From Alkalihalobacillus sp. CinArs1 (GTDB lineage Bacteria; Bacillota; Bacilli; Bacillales; Guptibacillaceae): a stretch of 64,000 nucleotides of DNA. Below, piece by piece: positions 45,711 to 54,250 of this stretch. Within the stretch, counting starts at the first letter, position 1, and each line of letters starts with the position of its first letter. Where the stretch lies: the NCBI RefSeq assembly GCF_947387515.1, contig NZ_CANDOB010000002.1:1-64000 (forward strand), given 5' to 3'. The translations under genes were made by a program, and so were the position numbers. The notes beneath the pieces are model-generated. The model searched no databases and was not told the origin of the DNA. It saw only the letters and a program-made list of their open reading frames with translations.

Positions 45711-46940
45711 ATGTATAAAGAGGTTCTCTTAAATAAAACGATCCGTTACTATCTGCTTGGGGGAGGAATATCGAAGCTAGGTGATGTTCTATCAGGGATG
45801 GCTTTCTTATTTCTCGCTTATGACTTAACAGGATCCAAAACATTAACGACTGGAATGGCCATCGCGGAAACGGCTCCATATCTTCTATTTGGATTGGTTG
45901 GAGGAGTAATCGCTGACTGGGTCCAAAAGAAAAAGTTGCTCATCGTTCTAGATTTAGTAAGGATTCCACTCGTAGGGTCTGTGGTTCTTCTCTACTACAT
46001 AGACGCCTTACACTATATCTTCTTACTAGTGATCAGCTTTCTTATCCAAACGATCGGGTGTTTCTTTAATCCAGCTCATCGTGCTCTCCTCCCACTCATT
46101 ACGAATGAAGAGCAAAGAACCGTTGTGAATAGCTTGAACGATACGCTCAGTAGAGGCGTTACAGTACTCAGTCCAGTCATTGCGATTTGGCTCCTCTCTT
46201 CTTACGGTGCAGTGCATTTCTTTACGATCGATGCTGTGACCTATGCGATCAGTTCATTCTGTATTTGGCGTTTACATGTAACGGAAGTAAGGAAAGTGGG
46301 CAAAAAGTCAGTGAAGATGGCAGTAAGTGCCATTGTGGAGTTTAGTAAATGGGCTAGAAACCATGTGTCGATTCGAAACCTCTTTTTCTTTACATTTATG
46401 ATCGTCTTCTTAAATACGTGGGTGTGGGAAGTGGGCATGTTACTCGCACTGTCGGAATTAACGGACAGAAGCGAAGAAGTATTTAGTATGGTTCAAGGGG
46501 TTTTTGGGGCAACGGTTATTGTTGCGAATATGATCATTCCATTTGTTTTTAAGAAGATGAACCTAGGAACTTATATGATCGGTTCATCGATATGGGGTGG
46601 TGGCGTGCTATACTACGGCTTATTCTATGATGTAGAGCATTTCGTAATCGGAGCGATGTTAGTTGGGATCGGTATTCCAATCGCGGGGCTAGCTAGAGTA
46701 TATATTCTTCAGACGCTCGTACCAGAAGAGATGTTAGGGAGAGGGTTTAGTACGAACGCTGTTCTTCTCTATCTTGCGAACACGGTATCGCTCGCATTAT
46801 TTGGAGCACTCGCAGCTTTCATCCCGATCCAAACGCTTATGGTTGGAAGCGGCTGTCTCATGATCGCTGCGAGTGTAGGGTATTTAGTGGCGGTGAAGGC
46901 GAAAATGGGAAGGCGTTCTTCCGTACAGTTTTTTAAATAA
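45711..46940 (+). CDS. MFS transporter (multidrug-type)
   Basis: 409-aa major facilitator with twelve hydrophobic segments. Signature text GLVGGVIADWVQKKKLLIVLDLVRIP after helix 2-3 is the MFS motif A region, and FNPAHRALLPLI is typical of the MFS_3/enterobactin-exporter-like branch. Substrate unknown. GGAGGTG at 45699-45705 is the ribosome binding site but is locked in a perfect stem. The last 57 nt overlap the convergent AraC gene. Confidence 0.87.
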   Translation: MYKEVLLNKTIRYYLLGGGISKLGDVLSGMAFLFLAYDLTGSKTLTTGMAIAETAPYLLFGLVGGVIADWVQKKKLLIVLDLVRIPLVGSVVLLYYIDALHYIFLLVISFLIQTIGCFFNPAHRALLPLITNEEQRTVVNSLNDTLSRGVTVLSPVIAIWLLSSYGAVHFFTIDAVTYAISSFCIWRLHVTEVRKVGKKSVKMAVSAIVEFSKWARNHVSIRNLFFFTFMIVFLNTWVWEVGMLLALSELTDRSEEVFSMVQGVFGATVIVANMIIPFVFKKMNLGTYMIGSSIWGGGVLYYGLFYDVEHFVIGAMLVGIGIPIAGLARVYILQTLVPEEMLGRGFSTNAVLLYLANTVSLALFGALAAFIPIQTLMVGSGCLMIAASVGYLVAVKAKMGRRSSVQFFK

Positions 46941-47675
46941 TTTATTATACGAAGAAAGGTTCGTAAATCCAGACTGTAACGCGATTTCTAAAATCGTATC
47001 ATTGGAATGATAGAGCGCTTCTTGACTTCTTATAAGGCGATAAAGCTGAAGCCATGAATAGGGTGAGATGCCGTATGTCTCTTTAAAAACGTGTGCGAAT
47101 TGATACTTTGATAATCCGCATAGTCTTGCGAGCTCGTCTAGGGTCCAGTTTGCAGAATAATCATCCTTGATCGCTTCGATCGCTTTAGAGAGTGAAGGTG
47201 AAGAATGGTATGACAAGTGCGTCTGATGTGAGCCAGGTCCATGCTTCATCAGCAAAAGTACGAGTTGAGGAACGCTGTGTTCTAGGAAATAAGAAGCCTC
47301 TTCTTGAGTGGCGTCCTGCATCGTCGCTCTTACGAAAGAAGCCCACCGTTCGATTTGTGGATGGTAGTAGTTTATTCCCGCAAATTCTGGAATGCTGCTT
47401 TCAGCGTATAGCTCCTTCATCACACGATAGAAGAGCGACTGATCGAGTTCGATCAAGAACTTTTCGTTCGTCACCTCTAACTGCCTGTGAGGTTCATTAG
47501 GGTTTACGAGGTAAAACTGTCCTTTATTAATCGAAATGTCTCCTCGTTGCGTTTGATAGCGCCCTTTTCCTAGATGTGAAAAGATAAACTTATAGCAGCT
47601 GTCACTACGCCAATTCCGTTCATGAAGGTGATCGTTTCGCAGTAGCAGTATCCCGTTTTCGTATGGCGTGATCAT
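46884..47675 (-). CDS. AraC-family transcriptional regulator
   Basis: 263-aa regulator with an N-terminal cupin-like sensing domain (about 1-150; GDISINKGQFYLVNPNEPHRQ) and a C-terminal double helix-turn-helix (about 165-263; WTLDELARLCGLSKYQFAHVFKETYGISPYSWLQLYRL then IALQSGFTNLSSYNKLFKKLYGRTPSHFR). Its 3' end overlaps the MFS gene by 57 nt on the other strand. Possible target: the MFS gene, by proximity only. Confidence 0.9.
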   Translation of the reverse strand: MITPYENGILLLRNDHLHERNWRSDSCYKFIFSHLGKGRYQTQRGDISINKGQFYLVNPNEPHRQLEVTNEKFLIELDQSLFYRVMKELYAESSIPEFAGINYYHPQIERWASFVRATMQDATQEEASYFLEHSVPQLVLLLMKHGPGSHQTHLSYHSSPSLSKAIEAIKDDYSANWTLDELARLCGLSKYQFAHVFKETYGISPYSWLQLYRLIRSQEALYHSNDTILEIALQSGFTNLSSYNKLFKKLYGRTPSHFRLHRH

Positions 47676-47704
47676 CGTTATACTCCTCTTTCTTTACAAC
47701 TATT

Positions 47705-48322
47705 TTAATCATAGACGACAGGTTTTGAAGGGTTCTTTAGAAAATCGAATAACAAAGCAATCTGAGATTCTGTCGTCCTTCCCGTCGAGAGGGGTGGCAG
47801 ATCCTTTCTCGAGAAAAATCCACTTCCACTCGTTTCGATGCTATCAGTTGGAGAACCCCCGATTCGTTCACATTGAAAAATAATCTTATATGTATGATAA
47901 GGAGATGGTGGATGAGGGTGCTTCGATTTATCGAGTACGGCGAGAAGTCTTACTACGTTCACGTGATACCCAGTTTCCTCATATACCTCCTTTACAGCTA
48001 CTTCCGCTGCTGTATAGCCAATGTCACTCCATCCACCAGGAAGAGACCACTTTCCGTCTTCTTTCTCTTGTACTAATAGTATTTTTCCGTTTTGAAAAAT
48101 TGCCGCACGAACGTCCACTTTAGGTGTCTGATAACCTGTTTCATTCGCGAATAAGTTTTCGATCGTTGCCATATCGTATTTCGTATATGTCTCCATTATT
48201 TCTGTACTTAATTTACGCAGTTCCAAGTACCGCTCATAGTCATATGGATCTTTCGTATACGTTAATCCAGCTTGCGCGATGGACTGCATTTCTTTTGCCC
48301 AGTCTAGCCATTTCTCGCTCAT
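47705..48322 (-). CDS. Nudix hydrolase with NUDIX N-terminal domain
   Basis: 205-aa protein. An N-terminal helical domain (about 1-65, MSEKWLDWAKEMQSIAQAGLTYTKDPYDYERYLELR) is followed by a Nudix fold whose box is GGWSDIGYTAAEVAVKEVYEETGY. This pairing is found in YjhB-type ADP-sugar or related pyrophosphatases. GGGAGAACCTTC precedes the ATG. Monocistronic. Confidence 0.87.
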   Translation of the reverse strand: MSEKWLDWAKEMQSIAQAGLTYTKDPYDYERYLELRKLSTEIMETYTKYDMATIENLFANETGYQTPKVDVRAAIFQNGKILLVQEKEDGKWSLPGGWSDIGYTAAEVAVKEVYEETGYHVNVVRLLAVLDKSKHPHPPSPYHTYKIIFQCERIGGSPTDSIETSGSGFFSRKDLPPLSTGRTTESQIALLFDFLKNPSKPVVYD

Positions 48323-48375
48323 GAAGGTTCTCCCTTAGTATAGTTTTCTACTAGAAACTACTTCTCGAGCGACAG

Positions 48376-48410
48376 AAAAAAACCTGCTTATGATCACTCA
48401 TAAACAGGTT
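48376..48410 (-). terminator. Terminator of the DCC-family gene
   Basis: Minus strand: AACCTGTTTATGA-GTGA-TCATAAGCAGGTT then T7; the 5' arm covers the stop codon. Confidence 0.85.
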
Positions 48411-48771
48411 CAGGATAACGACCAAACCATTCGTATCGGTGTTTTGAAAACCATTTATAAAGTGGCGAACCGATTCGATCGAGGTAAGGTAAATATAAAA
48501 ATAAGCTTAATGGTATCGTGATCGGTAATGCTAGGAGCAGCCTTCTGACTGTAGAAAATCCTGAATATAGTCGGCCGGATGCCGTCAACATATGTATTTC
48601 ATCATACATAAGATCGTGGCGATATTGCATATAAGGATAAGCTTCAGGATTGCTTTCTACTTCTTGTACAGAAATCCATTCGATTTGTCCACGCCAGTCC
48701 AGCTTTTGAAGAGTCTTTTTCACATTAAAACAAAGTGGACATTGTGCATCATAAAAAACGAGATGTTTCAT
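48394..48771 (-). CDS. Thiol-disulfide oxidoreductase, DCC/DUF393 family
   Basis: 125-aa protein with the DxxCPxC redox motif (YDAQCPLCFNV) near the N-terminus, and a hydrophobic segment (about 80-100). The frame opens at 48786; GGGAGGCT places the start at ATG 48771. Role in the cell is not established for the family. Monocistronic. Confidence 0.87.
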   Translation of the reverse strand: MKHLVFYDAQCPLCFNVKKTLQKLDWRGQIEWISVQEVESNPEAYPYMQYRHDLMYDEIHMLTASGRLYSGFSTVRRLLLALPITIPLSLFLYLPYLDRIGSPLYKWFSKHRYEWFGRYPEPVYE

Positions 48772-48867
48772 AAGGGAGCCTCCCAATCGGAAATTTGGAA
48801 TCCTATTCTTTACATTTCACTTTATTGAAGGAAATTAAACAATAGAACCCACCTTTGTAGTAAAAAA

Positions 48868-48893
48868 GTTTCGCAATACCTCTGAAAGGGAAG
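48868..48893 (+). promoter_or_regulatory. Candidate sigma-B promoter before pyruvate oxidase
   Basis: GTTTCG, 14 bp, GGGAAG, compared with the sigma-B consensus GTTTAA-N12-15-GGGTAT. In B. subtilis ydaP belongs to the general stress regulon, which supports the assignment. Confidence 0.4.
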
Positions 48894-48931
48894 GTGAAAC
48901 ATTATGAAATGATGCGGAGGAGGAATAAAAA

Positions 48932-50653
48932 ATGTTTGATAAAAGTACGGGAGAGATCCTTTTATATACGTTATCAGAATGGGGAGTCGATCATGTATAT
49001 GGGCTTCCGGGTGACTCGATCAACCATTTTGTTGATAACCTACGTTCTGCTGAAGATCGTATGAGATTCATCCAAGTACGCCATGAAGAAGTTGGTGCGC
49101 TATCAGCTGCTTCGTATGCGAAGATAACCGGTAAGATCGGCGTATGTTTATCCATTGCAGGTCCAGGTGCGATTCATCTTCTGAATGGGCTATATGATGC
49201 GAAAGCGGACGGGGTGCCGGTTCTTGTCATAGCGGGACAAGTCGACAGTACGCAGCTTGGGACAGATCAGTTTCAGGAAGTGAATCTTGAGAAAATGTTC
49301 GACGATGTATCAGTGTTCAATAAACGGGTTCAGTCTGCAGAAACCTTACCTGACTTGGCAAATCAGGCGATTCGAACAGCTGTTGAAAAAAAGGGTGTGG
49401 CTATCCTTACGATTCCCGACGACCTTGCAGCCGAAAAGGTGAAACAGAAGGTTAAAAACACATCACTGATACATTCGAAGGCTGTTATTCATCCCGACAA
49501 TTCAAACTTACAGGATGCACTACAGCTACTGAATGATGCAAAGAGACCTGTGATCTTAGCAGGTAAGGGTGCAAAGCATTCAAGAGAGGAACTGTTACAG
49601 TTCGCTGAGAAAATCGCTGCTCCAGTCATTTTGAGTCTTCCAGGAAAGGGCACGATTCCCGATGTTCATCCTTACAATTTAGGTCAGCTAGGTCAAATAG
49701 GAACAAAGCCAGCATACGAAGCAATGGAAGAAACAGATCTTCTCATCATGGTAGGCACGTCGTTTCCTTACAGAGACTACTTACCGGATGATGCGAAGGC
49801 GATTCAACTCGATATCGAGCCAACTCAAATCGGAAAACGATACCCTATTACAGTAGGGTTGATCGGAGATGCGAAGTGGACGCTCTCTTACTTAGCAGAA
49901 CACTGTCACTATCAAGAAGACAGGGACTTTATTGAGAAGTGTCAGGAGAATATGAAAAACTGGTGGACACATCTAGAAAAGATTGAAGCGGAAAAATCAT
50001 CACCGATAAAGCCTCAGGAAATCATGCCACAGCTGCAAAAAGTCGTCGATGATGATGCAATCTTGTCTGTGGATGTTGGAAATGTAACGGTTTGGACAAC
50101 GAGACACTTCCGCGTAACAAATCAAACGTTTATTCTCTCCTCCTGGATGGCTACGATGGGCTGCGGCCTGCCTGGAGCGATCGCAGCAAAGATTGCGCAC
50201 CCTGAACGTCAGGCTGTAGCGATATGTGGAGACGGTGGATTCTCCATGGTCATGCAGGATTTCTTAACTGCGGTAAAATATCAGCTGCCCATGATGGTCG
50301 TTCTATTTAACAATGAACGTCTCGGCATGATTAAATATGAACAACATGCAATCGGTAATTTGGATTATGAAACAGAGCTTAAAGACTTTGATTACGCAGC
50401 TTTCGCTCGTACAGCAGGCGGGGAAGGATATCGTGTTGAAAAGCATGAAGAACTACTGCCAGCTTTCGAAAGAGCGGCAAAATCAACTAAGCCTGTTATC
50501 GTCGACATCATGATTGAAGACCAAGCTCCTCTTCCAGGTAAAGTTACGTATGAACAAGCTTCAAGTTATTCAAAATACATGTTGAAGAAGGCCTTCGAAG
50601 AGCAGGAACTCGACATGCCGCCGCTGAAGAAAGCGTTGAAGCGAATTTTCTAA
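48932..50653 (+). CDS. ydaP: Pyruvate oxidase/ThDP-dependent enzyme (YdaP-like)
   Basis: 573-aa enzyme with the three-domain ThDP fold. The N-terminal catalytic Glu is in RHEEVGALSAASYAK; the ThDP-Mg motif is GDGGFSMVMQD...NN, near residues 430-460; the FAD domain is in the middle (about 185-345). Pyruvate oxidases turn pyruvate into acetyl phosphate or acetate with H2O2 or quinone reduction; the YdaP type is the Bacillus member. Acetolactate synthase is less likely given the text around EVNLEKMFDDVSVFNKRV. GGAGGAGG upstream. Monocistronic. Confidence 0.88.
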   Translation: MFDKSTGEILLYTLSEWGVDHVYGLPGDSINHFVDNLRSAEDRMRFIQVRHEEVGALSAASYAKITGKIGVCLSIAGPGAIHLLNGLYDAKADGVPVLVIAGQVDSTQLGTDQFQEVNLEKMFDDVSVFNKRVQSAETLPDLANQAIRTAVEKKGVAILTIPDDLAAEKVKQKVKNTSLIHSKAVIHPDNSNLQDALQLLNDAKRPVILAGKGAKHSREELLQFAEKIAAPVILSLPGKGTIPDVHPYNLGQLGQIGTKPAYEAMEETDLLIMVGTSFPYRDYLPDDAKAIQLDIEPTQIGKRYPITVGLIGDAKWTLSYLAEHCHYQEDRDFIEKCQENMKNWWTHLEKIEAEKSSPIKPQEIMPQLQKVVDDDAILSVDVGNVTVWTTRHFRVTNQTFILSSWMATMGCGLPGAIAAKIAHPERQAVAICGDGGFSMVMQDFLTAVKYQLPMMVVLFNNERLGMIKYEQHAIGNLDYETELKDFDYAAFARTAGGEGYRVEKHEELLPAFERAAKSTKPVIVDIMIEDQAPLPGKVTYEQASSYSKYMLKKAFEEQELDMPPLKKALKRIF

Positions 50654-50658
50654 AAGCA

Positions 50659-50682
50659 AAAGTCCGCCAATGGCGGGCTTTA
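50659..50682 (+). terminator. Terminator after ydaP-like gene
   Basis: AAGTCCGCC-AAT-GGCGGGCTT; short T tract. Confidence 0.65.
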
Positions 50683-50694
50683 GGAGTCGGTTAC

Positions 50695-51075
50695 ATGCAT
50701 ATCGTATTTGTATATGGAACATTAAGAAAAGGTGAAAGTAACCACCGTGTTATTGAAGGAGCAAGGTTGCTTGAATCGTACAGTTGGACGAGCGGGAAGC
50801 TATATGACACAGGTGCAGGTTATCCTGCGCTGTTTCAATCAGAAGAAGGGGTCGTCTACGGAGAAGTCTATGAAGTGAACGACACGTTTCTCTCACGAAT
50901 CGATGTGCTAGAAGGGTTTCAAGAGGGAAGAAGAGCGAACCTGTATGACAGGATCATTCAACCAGTCTATTCGAAAGGGAAGCAGTACGATGCGATCACC
51001 TATGTTATGAAAACAAAACCTTCAACTTTTAGGAAAATCGATAGTGGTAATTGGACAGAATATAGACGAAATTAA
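50695..51075 (+). CDS. Gamma-glutamylcyclotransferase-like (AIG2/GGACT) protein
   Basis: 126-aa protein of the BtrG/GGCT fold. The substrate loop is FVYGTLRKGESNH and the catalytic Glu is in LEGFQEG, near residue 73-80. It forms pyroglutamate from gamma-glutamylamines in related enzymes; the bacterial role is often unclear. TAGGAGTC ribosome binding site. Followed by a bidirectional terminator. Confidence 0.87.
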   Translation: MHIVFVYGTLRKGESNHRVIEGARLLESYSWTSGKLYDTGAGYPALFQSEEGVVYGEVYEVNDTFLSRIDVLEGFQEGRRANLYDRIIQPVYSKGKQYDAITYVMKTKPSTFRKIDSGNWTEYRRN

Positions 51076-51076
51076 A

Positions 51077-51110
51077 AGAGGTAGCGTCTTATCAGACGCT
51101 ACCTTTTCTT
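51077..51110. terminator. Bidirectional terminator
   Basis: AGAGGTAGCGTC-TTATCA-GACGCTACCTTTTCTT, between convergent genes; on the minus strand it is followed by A/T-rich sequence. Confidence 0.82.
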
Positions 51111-51993
51111 AATTAGAAGTGCGCAATGCTCTTTTTTCGATCTTCGCTTCATGGTTGTTTCGTAAGAACATGTAGAATGAAGCAGAGAAGATCACGATAT
51201 AACCGAGTATACTTAATAGATCAGGAACTTGTCCGAAGAGAACGATACTGATCAAAGCTGAGTACACGACCGTGGAATAAAAGAAAATTGAAATCTCTCT
51301 TGCTGGTGCGAACTTATAGGCCATTGTGATACCGAACTGTCCTAGTGTTGCAAAGGCCCCTGCAAGAAGAAGGTATATGAGCTGAATGGTTTCCATCGGT
51401 TCATAAAACACAATAACAAACGGTAGTAGTACCACCGTTGAGAAAAATGAAAAGTAGAAAACGACCGTATAGAACTTCTCCTTTTGACCAAGCACACGGA
51501 GAACGGTGTAAGCTCCAGCCGCAAAAATCGCAGATAGTAAACCTGAAATATATGGGATTGTTTCAATTGAAAATTGCGGTTTAATAATCAATAATGTACC
51601 AATGAATGCAACGATGATCGCAACGATCTGAAACGTCCTAGCTCGTTCTTTCAAAAAAAGTGCGGAAAAGATAATAAGCAGGAATGGGCTGAGCTTGTTG
51701 AGCATATCGGCATCTGATAACACAAGATGATCGATCGCATAAAAGTAAAAAAGTATTCCTAACGTTCCGAGTGTGGAACGTAGTAATAAGAACTTTTGGT
51801 TTTCTTTTTTGCCAAAGAGGCGTTCTTTATAATACATAACAAATCCAAATGATATAACAGCAGACACTGCATTACGAAACATCGTCTTTTGTACCGTCGG
51901 TAGATCACCTGACAGCTTTACAAAAGCGGCCATCATCGCAAAACCGAACGACGATACGAGTAACAAAAGGATGCCTTTATTTCGATCACTCAT
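51109..51993 (-). CDS. EamA-family (DMT) transporter
   Basis: 294-aa inner-membrane protein with ten helices in two EamA repeats. Start text is MSDRNKGILLLLVSSFGFAMMAAFVKLSGDLPT. The frame opens 14 codons earlier at 52035, but GGAGGAATT sets ATG 51993. Different branch from the protein at 36375. Substrate unknown. Monocistronic. Confidence 0.87.
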   Translation of the reverse strand: MSDRNKGILLLLVSSFGFAMMAAFVKLSGDLPTVQKTMFRNAVSAVISFGFVMYYKERLFGKKENQKFLLLRSTLGTLGILFYFYAIDHLVLSDADMLNKLSPFLLIIFSALFLKERARTFQIVAIIVAFIGTLLIIKPQFSIETIPYISGLLSAIFAAGAYTVLRVLGQKEKFYTVVFYFSFFSTVVLLPFVIVFYEPMETIQLIYLLLAGAFATLGQFGITMAYKFAPAREISIFFYSTVVYSALISIVLFGQVPDLLSILGYIVIFSASFYMFLRNNHEAKIEKRALRTSN

Positions 51994-52236
51994 CAAATTC
52001 CTCCAGTGTATAAAATCAAAAATTACCTCTATCACTTTACTGTATTTCGTGGTGGATTATCAACTCAAGACGTTTCGCAATTAGGCAAAAATTGAAGGTT
52101 CGTTTCGAAGGTTTGTAGGATTAGGATAACCCATACCTACTAACTAAAACCGAAAGAAAGGTTCCGCTCAAGGTTACAAGTAAATGCATGCAGGGTATGG
52201 AACCATTACATATATGGATAAAGGAGAAGCATAGTC

Positions 52237-53061
52237 ATGTTTAGATGGAAGAACATATATAGAGGATTATTAATGGGGATCAGTGACTTGATACCTGGTG
52301 TTAGTGGAGGTACCATTGCGATGGTACTCGGGATTTACCGCCGTTTGATCAACGGCATCAACGGCTTGATGAGTAAAAATTGGAAGAAGGAACTTGGATT
52401 CTTCATCCCTCTTCTTGTCGGGGTAGCTCTTGCGATCATCTTAGTGAGTAAGGTGATGGAACACTTATTAAATCATTATCCCCAGCCTACATTTTACTTT
52501 TTTATTGGGCTGATCATTGGGGTCATTCCATTTCTATTGAAGAAGGTTGAGTTTAAAGAAACGTTCAAACCTCGTCATTATCTCCTACTTGTGATTGCAG
52601 CAGTGTTGATTGCTTCTACGATCGTTTTTAAAGGAGACCATTCCGGAGCGGTGAAAGAAAGCCTACAGCTTAATGATTATATCGTTCTATTCTTTTCAGG
52701 GTGGCTTGCGAGTACTGCGATGATTTTGCCTGGCGTAAGTGGCTCGTTCGTATTGTTGCTGTTAGGTTCGTATCAGACCGTTATCCACGGGCTGTCTTCT
52801 TTTCAGATTCCGCTTATTCTGACAGTAGGAGCAGGGATCATTATTGGATTAAGTTTAACAGGAAAGGCGATTTCTTTACTGTTGAATAAATACACCGTCT
52901 CGACATATGCCGTTATGATTGGACTCGTTATCGGCTCAGTCGTTGTTCTTTATCCAGGGTTCAAGCCTGATGCTACTATTGCGACTGCGAGTATCATGAC
53001 ACTGCTGCTCGGTCTTGCAGCTGCTTATTTGCTTGGAAAAATAGAGCATAAGCAAGGTTGA
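52237..53061 (+). CDS. DUF368 (PopT-type) polyprenyl-phosphate transporter
   Basis: 274-aa membrane protein with eight or so helices and an internal duplication. The two halves carry LIPGVSGGTIAMVLGIY (near residue 19) and ILPGVSGSFVLLLLGSY (near 165). DUF368 and DedA families were reported as undecaprenyl-phosphate recyclers; both are in this window. AAAGGAGAAG upstream of the ATG. The 200-bp upstream region has no gene. Confidence 0.87.
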   Translation: MFRWKNIYRGLLMGISDLIPGVSGGTIAMVLGIYRRLINGINGLMSKNWKKELGFFIPLLVGVALAIILVSKVMEHLLNHYPQPTFYFFIGLIIGVIPFLLKKVEFKETFKPRHYLLLVIAAVLIASTIVFKGDHSGAVKESLQLNDYIVLFFSGWLASTAMILPGVSGSFVLLLLGSYQTVIHGLSSFQIPLILTVGAGIIIGLSLTGKAISLLLNKYTVSTYAVMIGLVIGSVVVLYPGFKPDATIATASIMTLLLGLAAAYLLGKIEHKQG

Positions 53062-53077
53062 TAGAGAACTCCAGAGG

Positions 53078-53130
53078 AGCACCGCTTGCTTTCCTGCGTA
53101 CGGGAGAGTCAAGCGGTCTTCACTCTTGGA
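53078..53130 (+). repeat. Short degenerate REP-like element
   Basis: Inverted repeat ACCGCTTG (53081-53088) / CAAGCGGT (53110-53117) with TTTCCTGCG and GGAGAGTC inside. It shares the plan (TTTCCGCG...GCAGGAGTC between inverted arms) of the core of the dispersed repeats at 17187-17233 and 30000-30050. May act as a terminator for the DUF368 gene. Confidence 0.55.
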
Positions 53131-53211
53131 ACCGTCTGTTCTACTATTGAAGGAATTCGATTAGGTGATAGGGAATACAAACACAACCTTTTTTCGAGAG
53201 AGGAGTCCTCA

Positions 53212-53733
53212 ATGAAAACGCACTTTACTAAGATTGAACAACCTACAACACTCCTCGTCGATATGTATAATCGATGGGAGAATGATCGGTCGTTAGTTCC
53301 GTTGATTCGTCCTAACAAGAACATAAAGGAACTAGAAACCCGTAGAAAAATAACAATGATCGATCTAACAGAGCGGTTGAATCACTTACATATTTATTTG
53401 ATTTATTATAATGATGTCTTGGTCGGGGAAATGAACTATATGGTCGATCCGAACCACCTTCTGAAAAAAGTGCGCAAAACGGCTTGGATCGGAATAACGA
53501 TTGGAGAAGATGAAGCACGTGGACACGGTGTAGGCTATGAAGCGATGAACTTTTTAGAAGAAGAAATAAAAAAAGCTGGACTCAAACGAATTGAACTTGG
53601 TGTGTTTGAATTTAATACTCGAGCACAGCAACTGTATAAAAGATTAGGATATAAAGAATTCGGACGTCTTGACGATTTTACATATTGGGACGGAAGAATG
53701 TGGGCAGATATTCGAATGGAAAAGTATGTGTAG
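53212..53733 (+). CDS. GNAT-family N-acetyltransferase
   Basis: 173-aa acetyltransferase: WIGITIGEDEARGHGVGYEAMNFLEEE (acetyl-CoA loop near residue 100) and ELGVFEFNTRAQQLYKRLGYKEFGR at the end. The frame runs back to 53086 through repeat sequence; AGAGGAG at 53200 fixes ATG 53212. Monocistronic. Substrate unknown. Confidence 0.87.
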   Translation: MKTHFTKIEQPTTLLVDMYNRWENDRSLVPLIRPNKNIKELETRRKITMIDLTERLNHLHIYLIYYNDVLVGEMNYMVDPNHLLKKVRKTAWIGITIGEDEARGHGVGYEAMNFLEEEIKKAGLKRIELGVFEFNTRAQQLYKRLGYKEFGRLDDFTYWDGRMWADIRMEKYV

Positions 53734-53744
53734 AGTTGAATTAG

Positions 53745-53779
53745 AAAAAAGCGAATCCAGCAGTGGATTCGCTTTTTTT
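53745..53779. terminator. Bidirectional terminator
   Basis: AAAAAAGCGAATCCA-GCAG-TGGATTCGCTTTTTTT; serves the GNAT gene and the convergent sulfolipid operon. Confidence 0.9.
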
Positions 53780-54236
53780 AATTTTGATGTTGCTTCTTCG
53801 TACGAGGAAAGACGATATGCTTCATCATAAAGAAACTTGAGGCGGAAGAAAGAAACATCGCGAGCCCTTTTGCGATATTCCGTTCGATATAGTTTGGGAA
53901 CGAGAGCCATTTGAGGTCGAACAGAAACAGAGCACCATAGAATACGAGGTTACTGACTCCAAGAGCGATCACGGCTTGTATTAAAAACAGGATGACCTGC
54001 TTTCGGTCATGAATGGCTTTGGAAGGGAAGGTTAGCTTCGCATTCCAAAAGTAGCTGTTTGTGATCGCGAGTGTATATGCAATTGTGTTGTAGAAAATGA
54101 GCTGGATTCGATCATCTGTTGGAAACAACAGCATGAGCAGGTTGAGTGCGCCAATATCCACTAGAGCATTCATGATGCCGATCGCACTAAAGCTTATTAC
54201 CTGCTTTGAACCTTTGCCTATTTGACTCTGTTTCAT
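53778..54236 (-). CDS. GtrA-family membrane protein
   Basis: 152-aa protein with four membrane helices; FSAIGIMNALVDIGALNLL and ITNSYFWNAKLTF are GtrA landmarks. GtrA proteins are thought to help move lipid-linked sugars. It is the last gene of a three-gene operon behind a GT4 glycosyltransferase (14-nt gap) and sqdB, so a role in glycolipid placement is possible but unproven. Confidence 0.87.
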   Translation of the reverse strand: MKQSQIGKGSKQVISFSAIGIMNALVDIGALNLLMLLFPTDDRIQLIFYNTIAYTLAITNSYFWNAKLTFPSKAIHDRKQVILFLIQAVIALGVSNLVFYGALFLFDLKWLSFPNYIERNIAKGLAMFLSSASSFFMMKHIVFPRTKKQHQN

Positions 54237-54250
54237 AATTTAACCTCTAT

